A program made the position numbers and the translations under genes. Under the pieces are notes generated by a model. It worked only from the letters and a program-made list of their open reading frames with translations, had not been told where the DNA came from and did no database searches. From Streptomyces cathayae (GTDB lineage Bacteria > Actinomycetota > Actinomycetes > Streptomycetales > Streptomycetaceae), in the NCBI RefSeq assembly GCF_029760955.1, contig NZ_CP121682.1, positions 6,076,001 through 6,140,000 on the forward strand: DNA of 64,000 nt, read 5' to 3'. Below, in pieces: positions 9,045 through 18,003 of this stretch (positions are counted from its first letter, which is position 1; each line of letters begins with the position of its first letter).

Positions 9045-10319
9045 ATGCGGTGGATCCATGCCGCGGGTAGGGGCCTCCTCGTCCTCGTCGTGCTCCTGAC
9101 CGTGGGGGTGGCCTCCGGTGCGCGGGCCGAGCAGGCGGCTCCCGCCGACGGACGCGGCCCGCTCACCCTGGCCACCGCCGGGGACCTCACCGGCTATCTC
9201 GGCCCGCTGCTCGAGGGCTGGAACCGCACCCACCCCGGCGAGGAGGTCACCCTCGTCGAGCTGCCCGACTCGGCCGACGAGACCCGCGCGCAGATGATCA
9301 CCGAGCTGCGCGACGCCGGCCGCGGCCGCTTCGACGTGCTCAACATCGACGTCAGCTGGACCTCGGAGTTCGCCGCGGCCGGCTGGATCCGCCCGCTGCC
9401 GCGCGACCGCTTCCCGCTGGAGACGTTCCTGCCGCCCGTGGTGGACACCGCGACCTACGACGACCGGCTGTACGCCGTCCCGTACGTGACCAACGCCGGC
9501 CTGCTGCTGTACCGCAAGGACGTCCTCGACGCGGAGGGCGTGGCGCCCCCGCGCACCTGGGCCGAACTGGAACAGGCCGCGAAGACCCTCGCCCCGCGGC
9601 ACGGCCTCGACGGCTACGCGGGCCAGTTCCTGCCCTACGAGGGCCTGACCGTCAACGCGGCCGAGGCCGTCTACTCGGCGGGCGGCACCATCCTCGGCGA
9701 CGAGGGCGAGCGCGTCACCGTGAACTCCCGGGCGGCCCGCGAGGGCATCGGGTTCCTCGCCCGCGGGGTCCGCGAGGGCTGGATCCCCGAGGAGGCGCTG
9801 ACGTACAAGGAGGAGGAGTCCAAGCAGGCCTTCCAGGACGGCCGGCTGCTCTTCCTGCGCAACTGGCCCTACGCCTACGTCGCCGCGTCCGCCGAGGACT
9901 CCGCGGTCGCCGGGAAGGTCGGCGCGCTGCCGCTGCCGGGACCGGACGGGCCGGGGACGAGCGTGCTGGGCGGCTCCAACCTCGCCGTCGCCACCCATGC
10001 GCGCCACCCCGACTCCGCCGCGCGGCTGATCGCGTACCTCACCGGCGAGAGCGTCCAGCGCCAGGTCCTCACCCGGGGCGCGCTGCCGCCCGTCCGGGCC
10101 GCGCTGTACGACGACCCGGAACTGATCCGGCGGTTCCCCTACCTGCCGACGCTGCGCGAGAGCGTGCTCGCCGCCGCCCCGCGCCCCAAGAGCCCGCACT
10201 ACGACCAGGTGAGCCTGGTCGTGCAGGCGGTGGTGCACGACGCGATGGCCGGGCGGCAGACGCCCGGCGCGGCGGTGCGGCGGCTGGCGCGCGAACTCGC
10301 CGCCGTCTCCGCGCGCTAG
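9045..10319 (+). CDS. Extracellular solute-binding protein, family 1 (orphan)
   Basis: A 424-residue periplasmic-binding-type protein. The signal peptide MRWIHAAGRGLLVLVVLL is followed by a likely cleavage at ARA-EQ near residue 29; there is no lipobox cysteine, unlike most Gram-positive binding proteins. The body has typical sugar-binding features (LTLATAGDLTGYLGPLLEGWN, YAVPYVTNAGLLLYRKDVLD, GGSNLAVATHARHPDSAARLIAYL). Start from AGGGAGG 6 bases before the ATG; an upstream in-frame ATG at 8991 lacks support. No permease is adjacent, so it may serve the transporter at 13.7-15.9 kb or another system. Confidence 0.85.
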   Translation: MRWIHAAGRGLLVLVVLLTVGVASGARAEQAAPADGRGPLTLATAGDLTGYLGPLLEGWNRTHPGEEVTLVELPDSADETRAQMITELRDAGRGRFDVLNIDVSWTSEFAAAGWIRPLPRDRFPLETFLPPVVDTATYDDRLYAVPYVTNAGLLLYRKDVLDAEGVAPPRTWAELEQAAKTLAPRHGLDGYAGQFLPYEGLTVNAAEAVYSAGGTILGDEGERVTVNSRAAREGIGFLARGVREGWIPEEALTYKEEESKQAFQDGRLLFLRNWPYAYVAASAEDSAVAGKVGALPLPGPDGPGTSVLGGSNLAVATHARHPDSAARLIAYLTGESVQRQVLTRGALPPVRAALYDDPELIRRFPYLPTLRESVLAAAPRPKSPHYDQVSLVVQAVVHDAMAGRQTPGAAVRRLARELAAVSAR

Positions 10320-10342
10320 CCGGCGGCCGGGGTCCCGCGCAC

Positions 10343-10391
10343 CCGGGCCCCCTGGACCGGGGCCCGGACCGTCCTCGGGGCTGTGCCCCGA
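10343..10391 (+). terminator. Two hairpins after the orphan binding protein
   Basis: Stem 1 pairs CCGGGCCCC (10343-10351) with GGGGCCCGG (10359-10367). Stem 2 pairs TCGGGGC (10375-10381) with GCCCCGA (10385-10391). They begin 24 bases after the stop. Only an imperfect dyad GTTAC-N7-GTAAC (10462-10478) and the promoter below occupy the rest of this 343-base gap. Confidence 0.6.
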
Positions 10392-10560
10392 AGAGCGGCT
10401 GCGGGGCCTCCTTCCGGTCGAGGCCTTTCTCCGAACCGCGTACCCCAGCAGGACGCCGCTAGTTACATGTTAAGTAACGCGGATGTCTCAACTGTGCCTG
10501 ATATGGCCCGTTAAGCATGAGTTCATCCGTGGTAACTGCCCGACAAAGTGCGTCAGTTCA

Positions 10561-10591
10561 TTGACACCTCCGCGACACCCCTACCTAACAT
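10561..10591 (+). promoter_or_regulatory. Promoter of the alpha-glucosidase gene
   Basis: TTGACA (10561-10566) is a perfect -35 and TAACAT (10586-10591) a good -10 at 19-base spacing. Transcription would begin near 10598, past the in-frame ATG at 10594, which supports the GTG start at 10663. The dyad GTTAC-N7-GTAAC about 100 bases upstream may be a regulatory site. Confidence 0.55.
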
Positions 10592-10662
10592 GCATGCACA
10601 ACGGCGAGGATGCCGTCGGCCCGGGACTCCCGGGTCTCCGCACGCACAGACAGGTCGACGTG

Positions 10663-12300
<1,638 letters not shown>

Positions 12301-12330
12301 GACCCGCTCACTGCACACACCCGAAAGTCC

Positions 12331-12368
12331 TCCGAACGCACTTCTGAATATTTCCGAACGCTTCTGAA
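12331..12368 (+). promoter_or_regulatory. Duplicated TTCNGAA motif upstream of the sugar-binding lipoprotein
   Basis: Two direct copies, TCCGAACGCACTTCTGAA (12331-12348) and TCCGAACGCTTCTGAA (12353-12368), differ by a 2-base deletion. They contain three palindromic TTCNGAA cores. The second copy abuts the Shine-Dalgarno. The position suggests an operator for the ABC operon; the cognate regulator is not in the window. Confidence 0.45.
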
Positions 12369-12380
12369 GGGACATCAACG

Positions 12381-13715
12381 ATGATGCGACGACGTACCAC
12401 CCTGCTCACCGGCTGCACCGCCCTCGTGCTCGCCCTCGGCGCCACCGCCTGCGGCGCGGGCGAGCCCGTCTCGGCCGGCGGCGGTGACGGTGACAAGGCG
12501 CTCGGCGGCCGGACCGTCTCCGTCGCCGGAGTCTGGTCCGGCAGCGAGCAGAAGAACTTCCAGAAGGTGCTCGACGCCTTCACCGAGAAGACCGGCGCCA
12601 AGACGGAGTTCGTCTCCACCGGCGACAACGTCTCCACCGTCGTCGGCAGCAAGATCGAGGGCGGCAACGCCCCCGACGTCGTGATGGTCCCCCAGGTCGG
12701 CGTGCTGAAGCAGTTCGCCGAGGCGGGCTGGCTCAAGCCGCTGGACAAGAAGGTCCAGGGCACCGTGGAGAAGAACTTTGCCGAGGTCTGGCAGAACTAC
12801 GGCAGCGTCGACGGCACGCTGTACGGCCTCTACTTCAAGGCCGCCCACAAGTCGACCGTCTGGTACAGCCCCGAGGCCCTGGAGCAGGCGGGCATCACCC
12901 CGCCGAAGACCTACGACGCCATGCTGAAGGACGGACGCACGATCTCCGACTCCGGCCTCGCCGCCTTCTCGGTCGCCGGACAGGACGGCTGGACGCTGAC
13001 CGACTGGTTCGAGAACGTCTACCTCTCCCAGGCCGGGCCCGAGAAGTACGACGCCCTCGCCGCGCACGAGATCAAGTGGACCGACCCGACGGTCGTCGAG
13101 GCGCTCACCACGCTCGGCGAACTCTTCAAGGACAAGCAGCTCGTCTCGGGCGGCCAGAAGGAAGCCCTGAACACCGACTTCCCCGGTTCGGTGGAGAAGG
13201 TCTTCGGACCCGAGCCGGACGCCGCCATGGTCTACGAGGGCGACTTCGTGGCCGGCGTGGCCAAGGACCAGTTCGGCAAGGACATCGGCACCGACGCGAA
13301 CTTCTTCCCGTTCCCGCCGGTCGGCGACGGTGTGGCCCCGGTGGTCAGCGGCGGCGACGCGGCCGTGGTGCTCAAGGACGGCAAGAACGCCGAGGCCGGC
13401 ATGGCGTTCCTCGAGTACCTCGCCACGCCGGAGGCCGCCGCCGTGTGGGCCGAGGCCGGCGGCTTCCTCTCCCCGAACAAGGAGCTGGACCTCTCCTCCT
13501 ACGGCGACGACGTCACCCGCGCCACCGCACAGTCCCTGATCGAGGCCGGCGACTCGGTCCGCTTCGACATGTCGGACCAGGCCCCGGCGGCCTTCGGCGG
13601 CACCCAGGGCAAGGGCGAGTGGAAGATCCTCCAGGACTTCCTGCGTGACCCGTCCGACCCGAAGAAGACCGCGGCCGAGCTGGAGAACGCGGCGGCCAAG
13701 GCGTACGGGAACTGA
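12381..13715 (+). CDS. Alpha-glucoside-type ABC transporter, substrate-binding lipoprotein
   Basis: A 444-residue lipoprotein of solute-binding family 1. The leader MMRRRTTLLTGCTALVLAL ends in GATAC, with lipid attachment expected at Cys24. The mature part has VWSGSEQKNFQKVLDAFTEK, GNAPDVVMVPQ and the C-terminal LEYLATPEAAAVWAE typical of sugar-binding proteins of the AglE type. ATG codons at 12381 and 12384 are both possible; GAAGGGA is 8 bases upstream of the first. It is first of three transporter genes and follows a GH13 glucosidase, so an alpha-glucoside ligand is inferred. Confidence 0.92.
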   Translation: MMRRRTTLLTGCTALVLALGATACGAGEPVSAGGGDGDKALGGRTVSVAGVWSGSEQKNFQKVLDAFTEKTGAKTEFVSTGDNVSTVVGSKIEGGNAPDVVMVPQVGVLKQFAEAGWLKPLDKKVQGTVEKNFAEVWQNYGSVDGTLYGLYFKAAHKSTVWYSPEALEQAGITPPKTYDAMLKDGRTISDSGLAAFSVAGQDGWTLTDWFENVYLSQAGPEKYDALAAHEIKWTDPTVVEALTTLGELFKDKQLVSGGQKEALNTDFPGSVEKVFGPEPDAAMVYEGDFVAGVAKDQFGKDIGTDANFFPFPPVGDGVAPVVSGGDAAVVLKDGKNAEAGMAFLEYLATPEAAAVWAEAGGFLSPNKELDLSSYGDDVTRATAQSLIEAGDSVRFDMSDQAPAAFGGTQGKGEWKILQDFLRDPSDPKKTAAELENAAAKAYGN

Positions 13716-13720
13716 CGGTC

Positions 13721-15091
13721 ATGACCGCCACCCTGGTGAAAGAGGCGAGCCCTCCGGCTCCTTCGCACCCCGATCGTGCCCACCGCCGGCGCCTGCGCCG
13801 GCGGGGGCGGATCGTCGCCGTGCTGTTCGTGCTGCCCGCCCTGCTCCTGCTGGGCGCGCTGGTCGTCTACCCGGTGCTGTTCTCCGTCGGACGCAGCCTC
13901 TTCGACGCCTCCGGCACCCGGTTCGTGGGCGGCGAGAACTACCTCGAGGTGTTCCGCGACCCGGTCACCCTCAAGGCCGTCCGGAACACCGCGATCTGGG
14001 TCGTCATCGCCCCCACCCTGCTCACCGGCCTGGGTCTGATCCTGGCCGTGCTGGTGGAGAAGATCCGCTGGGCCACCGCCTTCAAACTGCTGCTGTTCAT
14101 GCCGATGGCGGTGTCCTTCCTGGCGGCCGGCATCGTCTTCCGGCTCGCCTACGACGAGGACCCGGACAAGGGCGTCCTGAACGCGGCCGTCGTCTCGGTC
14201 CACGACGCCTTCAAGGACAGCTCCTCCTACCCGACGGCCCGTGCCCGCGAGGGCGACGGTGGGATCCTGACCAAGGAGGCGGACGGCTCGTACGTGACCG
14301 GGGCGGACGTGTCGCCGGGCGGCACGGCGGCACTGGGCCTGGTCGGCGTGGCACCCAAGGACCTGCCCGGGGAGGCGGCACCCGCCTCCCCGGCGGCCTC
14401 CCGCGAGCCGGCCTCCGACGAGGTCGGGGGAGTGGTGTACCTGGACTTCACCCCCGGCGGGGGAGGAGAGCCGGGCCGGGTCGACGAGGGGGAGAGCGGA
14501 CTGCCCGGGATGAAGGTCGAGGCGCTCCGCGACGGACGCACGGTCGCCGGCACGACGACCGGGAGCGACGGCTCGTTCCGCTTCACCGGCCTGGCCGACG
14601 GCCCCTACACGCTGAAACTGCCCGCCGAGAACTTCGCGCCCCCCTACCAGGGCGTCTCCTGGCTCGGACCGGCGCTCGTCACCCCGGCCATCATCGGGGC
14701 CTACCTGTGGATCTGGACCGGCTTCGCGATGGTGCTGATCGGCGCCGGCCTCGCCGCGCTGCCGCGGGACGCGCTGGAGGCGGCGCGGATGGACGGCGCC
14801 AACGAGTGGCAGATCTTCCGCCGGATCACCGTCCCGCTGCTCGCACCGGTGCTCACCGTCGTCTTCGTGACCCTGGTGATCAACGTGATGAAGGTCTTCG
14901 ACCTCGTCTACATCATCGCGCCCGGACCCGTGCAGGAGGACGCGACCGTGCTCGCGACCCAGATGTGGCTGGTGTCGTTCGGCGGCGGCAACGACCAGGG
15001 GATGGGCAGTGCGCTCGGCGTGCTGCTCCTGCTGCTGGTGCTCCCCGCCATGGCCTTCAACGTCCGCCGCTTCCGAAGGAGCCAGCGATGA
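13721..15091 (+). CDS. Sugar ABC permease (MalF/AglF type) with a Cna-B-like extracellular insert
   Basis: A 456-residue permease, about 150 residues longer than the family. Helices lie at about 31-55, 92-112 and 120-142. A loop of about 170 residues (145-315) contains VGGVVYLDFTPGGGG (236-250) and LPGMKVEALRDGRTVAGTTT with GSDGSFRFTGLADGPYTLKL (261-300), the signature of a Cna-B/SdrD-type beta-sandwich. Helices resume at about 317-347 with the EAA loop EAARMDGANEWQIF (353-366), which contacts the ATPase. No ATPase gene is nearby; a shared MsiK-type ATPase is usual in Streptomyces. The stop overlaps the next ATG. Confidence 0.92.
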   Translation: MTATLVKEASPPAPSHPDRAHRRRLRRRGRIVAVLFVLPALLLLGALVVYPVLFSVGRSLFDASGTRFVGGENYLEVFRDPVTLKAVRNTAIWVVIAPTLLTGLGLILAVLVEKIRWATAFKLLLFMPMAVSFLAAGIVFRLAYDEDPDKGVLNAAVVSVHDAFKDSSSYPTARAREGDGGILTKEADGSYVTGADVSPGGTAALGLVGVAPKDLPGEAAPASPAASREPASDEVGGVVYLDFTPGGGGEPGRVDEGESGLPGMKVEALRDGRTVAGTTTGSDGSFRFTGLADGPYTLKLPAENFAPPYQGVSWLGPALVTPAIIGAYLWIWTGFAMVLIGAGLAALPRDALEAARMDGANEWQIFRRITVPLLAPVLTVVFVTLVINVMKVFDLVYIIAPGPVQEDATVLATQMWLVSFGGGNDQGMGSALGVLLLLLVLPAMAFNVRRFRRSQR

Positions 15092-15927
15092 ACGCGATCC
15101 GGCGCGGCCTGGGCAACGCGGTCGTGCAGGCCTTCCTGGTCGTGATCGGGCTGGTGTGGATGACCCCGCTGGCCGGCCTGTTCCTGTCCTCGATGCGCTC
15201 CGCCGAGGACACGGCCAAGGGCGGCTGGTGGACGGTGTTCACCAGCCCCGGGCAGCTGTCCTTCGACAACTACGCGGCCCTGCTGAAGAACTCGGGGATG
15301 ACCCAGGCGTTCTGGAACACCGTGCTGATCTCGGTGCCGACCACGGTGCTGGTGGTGATCGTCGCGGCGCTCGCCGGATACGCCTTCGCCTGGCTGGACT
15401 TCCCCGGCCGGGACACGATCTTCCTCGTGGTGGTCGCCCTGCTGGTGGTGCCCGTGCAGATCGGGCTGCTGCCGGTGGCCAAACTCTTCGGCCAGCTGGG
15501 CCTGTTCGGCACCATCCCCGGGGTCGTGCTGTTCCACGTGGCGTACGGACTGCCGTTCGCGGTGTTCCTGCTGCGGAACTACTTCGCCGAGATGCCCAAG
15601 GAGATGCTGGAGGCCGCCCGTATGGACGGCGGCAGCGAGTGGCGCATCTTCACCCGGCTGATCCTGCCCGTCGGGCGGCCGGCCATCGCCAGCCTGGCCA
15701 TCTTCCAGTTCCTGTGGGTCTGGAACGACATGCTGGTGGCGCTGCTGTTCGCGGACAGCTCCTCGCAGCCGCTGACGGTGGAACTCCAGTCGCAGATCCG
15801 CCAGTTCGGCAGCAACATCGACGTGCTCGCACCGGGCGCGTTCCTGTCCCTGGTGGTGCCGGTGGCCGTGTTCTTCGCCTTCCAGCGGCACTTCGTCCAG
15901 GGGGTGATGGCGGGGTCGGTGAAGTAA
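15088..15927 (+). CDS. Sugar ABC permease (MalG/AglG type)
   Basis: A 279-residue permease of ordinary length with six predicted helices (first at 11-34). The EAA loop EAARMDGGSEWRIFTRLILP is at about 176-195 and the C-terminus FVQGVMAGSVK is typical. It starts at an ATGA overlap with the preceding permease, so the two are coupled. It completes the binding protein/F/G set and is followed by a strong terminator. Confidence 0.95.
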   Translation: MNAIRRGLGNAVVQAFLVVIGLVWMTPLAGLFLSSMRSAEDTAKGGWWTVFTSPGQLSFDNYAALLKNSGMTQAFWNTVLISVPTTVLVVIVAALAGYAFAWLDFPGRDTIFLVVVALLVVPVQIGLLPVAKLFGQLGLFGTIPGVVLFHVAYGLPFAVFLLRNYFAEMPKEMLEAARMDGGSEWRIFTRLILPVGRPAIASLAIFQFLWVWNDMLVALLFADSSSQPLTVELQSQIRQFGSNIDVLAPGAFLSLVVPVAVFFAFQRHFVQGVMAGSVK

Positions 15928-15951
15928 CGGCCACCCCCTCACCCGGAAACA

Positions 15952-15988
15952 CACGGACCCCCGCCTCCTGGGGAGGCGGGGGTCCGTG
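15952..15988. terminator. Bidirectional terminator between the sugar ABC operon and pgl
   Basis: A perfect 17-bp stem, CACGGACCCCCGCCTCC (15952-15968) with its complement (15972-15988), closes on a 3-base loop, 25 bases after the permease stop and 22 bases from the convergent pgl stop. Confidence 0.88.
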
Positions 15989-16009
15989 CGTGTTCACGCG
16001 GTCACGCGT

Positions 16010-16795
16010 TCACGGGGAAGCCGGCGGATACAGCGTCCGCGGCAGCTGCGAGGCCGCCGCCGCGTCCAGCAGCCACAGGGTGCGGGCACGGCCGTACGCG
16101 CCGGCCGCCGGGGCCTGGATCTCGCCCGCGCCCGACAGGGCGATCGCCGCGGCCTCCGCCTTGTCCTCGCCGGCCGCCAGCAGCCACACCTCGCGGGCCG
16201 CGCGGATCGCCGGGAGGGTGAGCGTCACCCGGGTCGGCGGCGGCTTGGGCGCCCCGTGGACGCCGACCACCGTGCGCTCCGTCTCCCGCACCGCGGGCAA
16301 CTCCGGGAAGAGGGACGCCACATGCGTGTCCGGGCCGACACCCAGCATCAGCACGTCGAACGTCGGCACCGCGCCGTGGTCCGTCGGACCCGCGGCACGG
16401 GCCAGCTCCTCGGCGTACGCGGCCGCCGCCGCGTCCACGTCGGCGCCGTGCGGTCCGTCGGACGCGGGCATGGCGTGCACGCGCTTCGGGTCCAGCGGCA
16501 CCGCGTCGAGCAGTGCCTCACGGGCCTGGGTGACATTGCGCTCCGGGTCGCCGTCCGGCAGGAACCGCTCGTCGCCCCACCACAGGTCGATCCGGCTCCA
16601 GTCGACCGCGTCCCGGGCGGGCGCGGCCGCGAGCGCGGCCAGCAGACCGTTGCCGTTGCGGCCGCCGGTCAGCACCACGGACGCCGAACCCCGCGAGGCC
16701 TGCGCGTCCACCACCTTGGTGATCAGCCGGGCCGCCGCGGCCTGCGCCATCAGCTCCTTGTCGCGGTGCACGACCAACTGCGGTGCCGTACTCAC
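16010..16795 (-). CDS. pgl: 6-phosphogluconolactonase
   Basis: A 261-residue DevB/SOL-type lactonase hydrolysing 6-phosphogluconolactone, step two of the oxidative pentose phosphate pathway. Motifs are VVLTGGRNGNGLLAAL (phosphate loop), WWGDERFLPDGDPERN and MLGVGPDTHVASLFP. The usual GGT-P and GMGXDGH patterns appear here as GGRNG and GVGPDTH. It starts at a GTGA overlap with opcA and ends the tkt-tal-zwf-opcA-pgl operon. Confidence 0.95.
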   Translation of the reverse strand: MSTAPQLVVHRDKELMAQAAAARLITKVVDAQASRGSASVVLTGGRNGNGLLAALAAAPARDAVDWSRIDLWWGDERFLPDGDPERNVTQAREALLDAVPLDPKRVHAMPASDGPHGADVDAAAAAYAEELARAAGPTDHGAVPTFDVLMLGVGPDTHVASLFPELPAVRETERTVVGVHGAPKPPPTRVTLTLPAIRAAREVWLLAAGEDKAEAAAIALSGAGEIQAPAAGAYGRARTLWLLDAAAASQLPRTLYPPASP

Positions 16796-18003
16796 TTCGC
16801 CTCCACCTTCTTCAGCGGTGCCTGCGCCGGCGCTTCGCCCGCGGAGGAACCTTCCGCAGCCGGTCCGCCGACAGCGGCGCCCGCTGCTCCTTTGGCCGAC
16901 GGACCGGCTGACGGCTCACCGGCTGACGACGGGCCGGCCGCCGGCTTCCCGGGGCCGCCCGACGCCTCGTCCAGCGCGCGCGACACCTCGTCGAGCGCGG
17001 TCGACGCCTCGGTCAGCCCGCGCGACACCTCGTCCAGCGCACCGGAGGACGCCTTCGTGGCGCCCGCCCCCGTCGCCGGACTCCGCAGCCGCTCGATGCC
17101 GTACCGCAGGGCCGACGCGTACGTGTCGTCCGGGTCCAGCCGGCGCAGCTCCTCCGCGATCAGCTCCGCGGTGTCCCGGCGCTTGAGCGCCACCGCCCGC
17201 TTCGGCTGGCCCTGGATGGACAGCGTCGCGAGCGAACCGTCGGCCCGGTCCAGCACGATCGGGCCGCAGTCGGTCGACAGCCGGACCGCGGTGAGCCCCG
17301 GGCCGCCCGAGAGCGAACGCTTCACGGGCACGCCCAGCCGGTCCGCGAGCCACATGGCCAGCAGCTCGCAGCTCGGGTTGAACTCCTCGCCCTCGACCTC
17401 CACGCCCTGTACCTCGCAGGTCACCTGGTCCAGAGCCGCGGCCAGCATCGAACGCCAGGGCGTGATCCGGGTCCAGGACAGGTCCGTGTCGCCCGGGGTG
17501 TAGGCCTCGGCGCGGGCCGCGAGCTCCCGCACCGGCTGCTCGCAGGCGTAGGTGTCGGTCACCCGGCGCTGGGCCAGCGCGCCCAGCGGGTCGCCGGCCG
17601 GGTTCAGCGGGGCGGTGACCGGCCACCAGACCACCACCGGGGCGTCCGGCAGCAGCAGCGGCAGCACCACCGACTGGGCGTGGTCGGCGACCTCGCCGTA
17701 CAGCCGGAGCACCACCGTCTCGCCGGTGCCCGCGTCCGCGCCGACCCGCACCTCGGCGTCCAGCCGGGACTGCGTGCGGTCGCGGGGGGAGCGGGACACC
17801 CGCTTGATGACGACCAGGGTGCGCGAGGGGTGCTCGCGCGAGGCGTCGCCCGCGGACTTCAGGGCGTCGTAGGCGTTCTCCTCGTCGGTCACGATGACCA
17901 GGGTGAGCACCATGCCGACCGCCGGAGTGCCGATGGCCCGGCGGGCCCGCACCAGCGACTTGTTGATCTCGCCGGCCGTGGTGTCCGTGAGGTCTGTCTT
18001 CAT
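16792..18003 (-). CDS. opcA: OpcA, glucose-6-phosphate dehydrogenase assembly protein
   Basis: A 403-residue protein whose first 310 residues are the OpcA domain (GTPAVGMVLTLVIVTDEENA, then SRTLVVIKRVSR, then APVVVWWPVTAP). OpcA is needed for assembly or activity of glucose-6-phosphate dehydrogenase in actinobacteria and cyanobacteria. Residues 311-403 are an extra low-complexity tail: four heptads of the form A-L-D-E-V-S-R at 322-349, then a Pro/Ala/Gly/Ser-rich stretch. The start overlaps the zwf stop (ATGA) and the end overlaps pgl. Confidence 0.95.
   Translation of the reverse strand: MKTDLTDTTAGEINKSLVRARRAIGTPAVGMVLTLVIVTDEENAYDALKSAGDASREHPSRTLVVIKRVSRSPRDRTQSRLDAEVRVGADAGTGETVVLRLYGEVADHAQSVVLPLLLPDAPVVVWWPVTAPLNPAGDPLGALAQRRVTDTYACEQPVRELAARAEAYTPGDTDLSWTRITPWRSMLAAALDQVTCEVQGVEVEGEEFNPSCELLAMWLADRLGVPVKRSLSGGPGLTAVRLSTDCGPIVLDRADGSLATLSIQGQPKRAVALKRRDTAELIAEELRRLDPDDTYASALRYGIERLRSPATGAGATKASSGALDEVSRGLTEASTALDEVSRALDEASGGPGKPAAGPSSAGEPSAGPSAKGAAGAAVGGPAAEGSSAGEAPAQAPLKKVEAK
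16957..17040 (-). repeat. Four 21-bp tandem repeats inside opcA
   Basis: Residues 322-349 of OpcA are four consecutive heptads, ALDEVSR, GLTEAST, ALDEVSR and ALDEASG, encoded by about 21-bp imperfect DNA repeats. The heptad spacing with Leu at the second position could form a short amphipathic or coiled-coil helix. The copy number is likely variable between strains. Confidence 0.75.

Noticed and set aside
13645..15927. 760-residue open frame covering both sugar permeases
   Set aside because: Its first half is the wrong frame of the first permease; the real second permease starts at the ATGA overlap at 15088.
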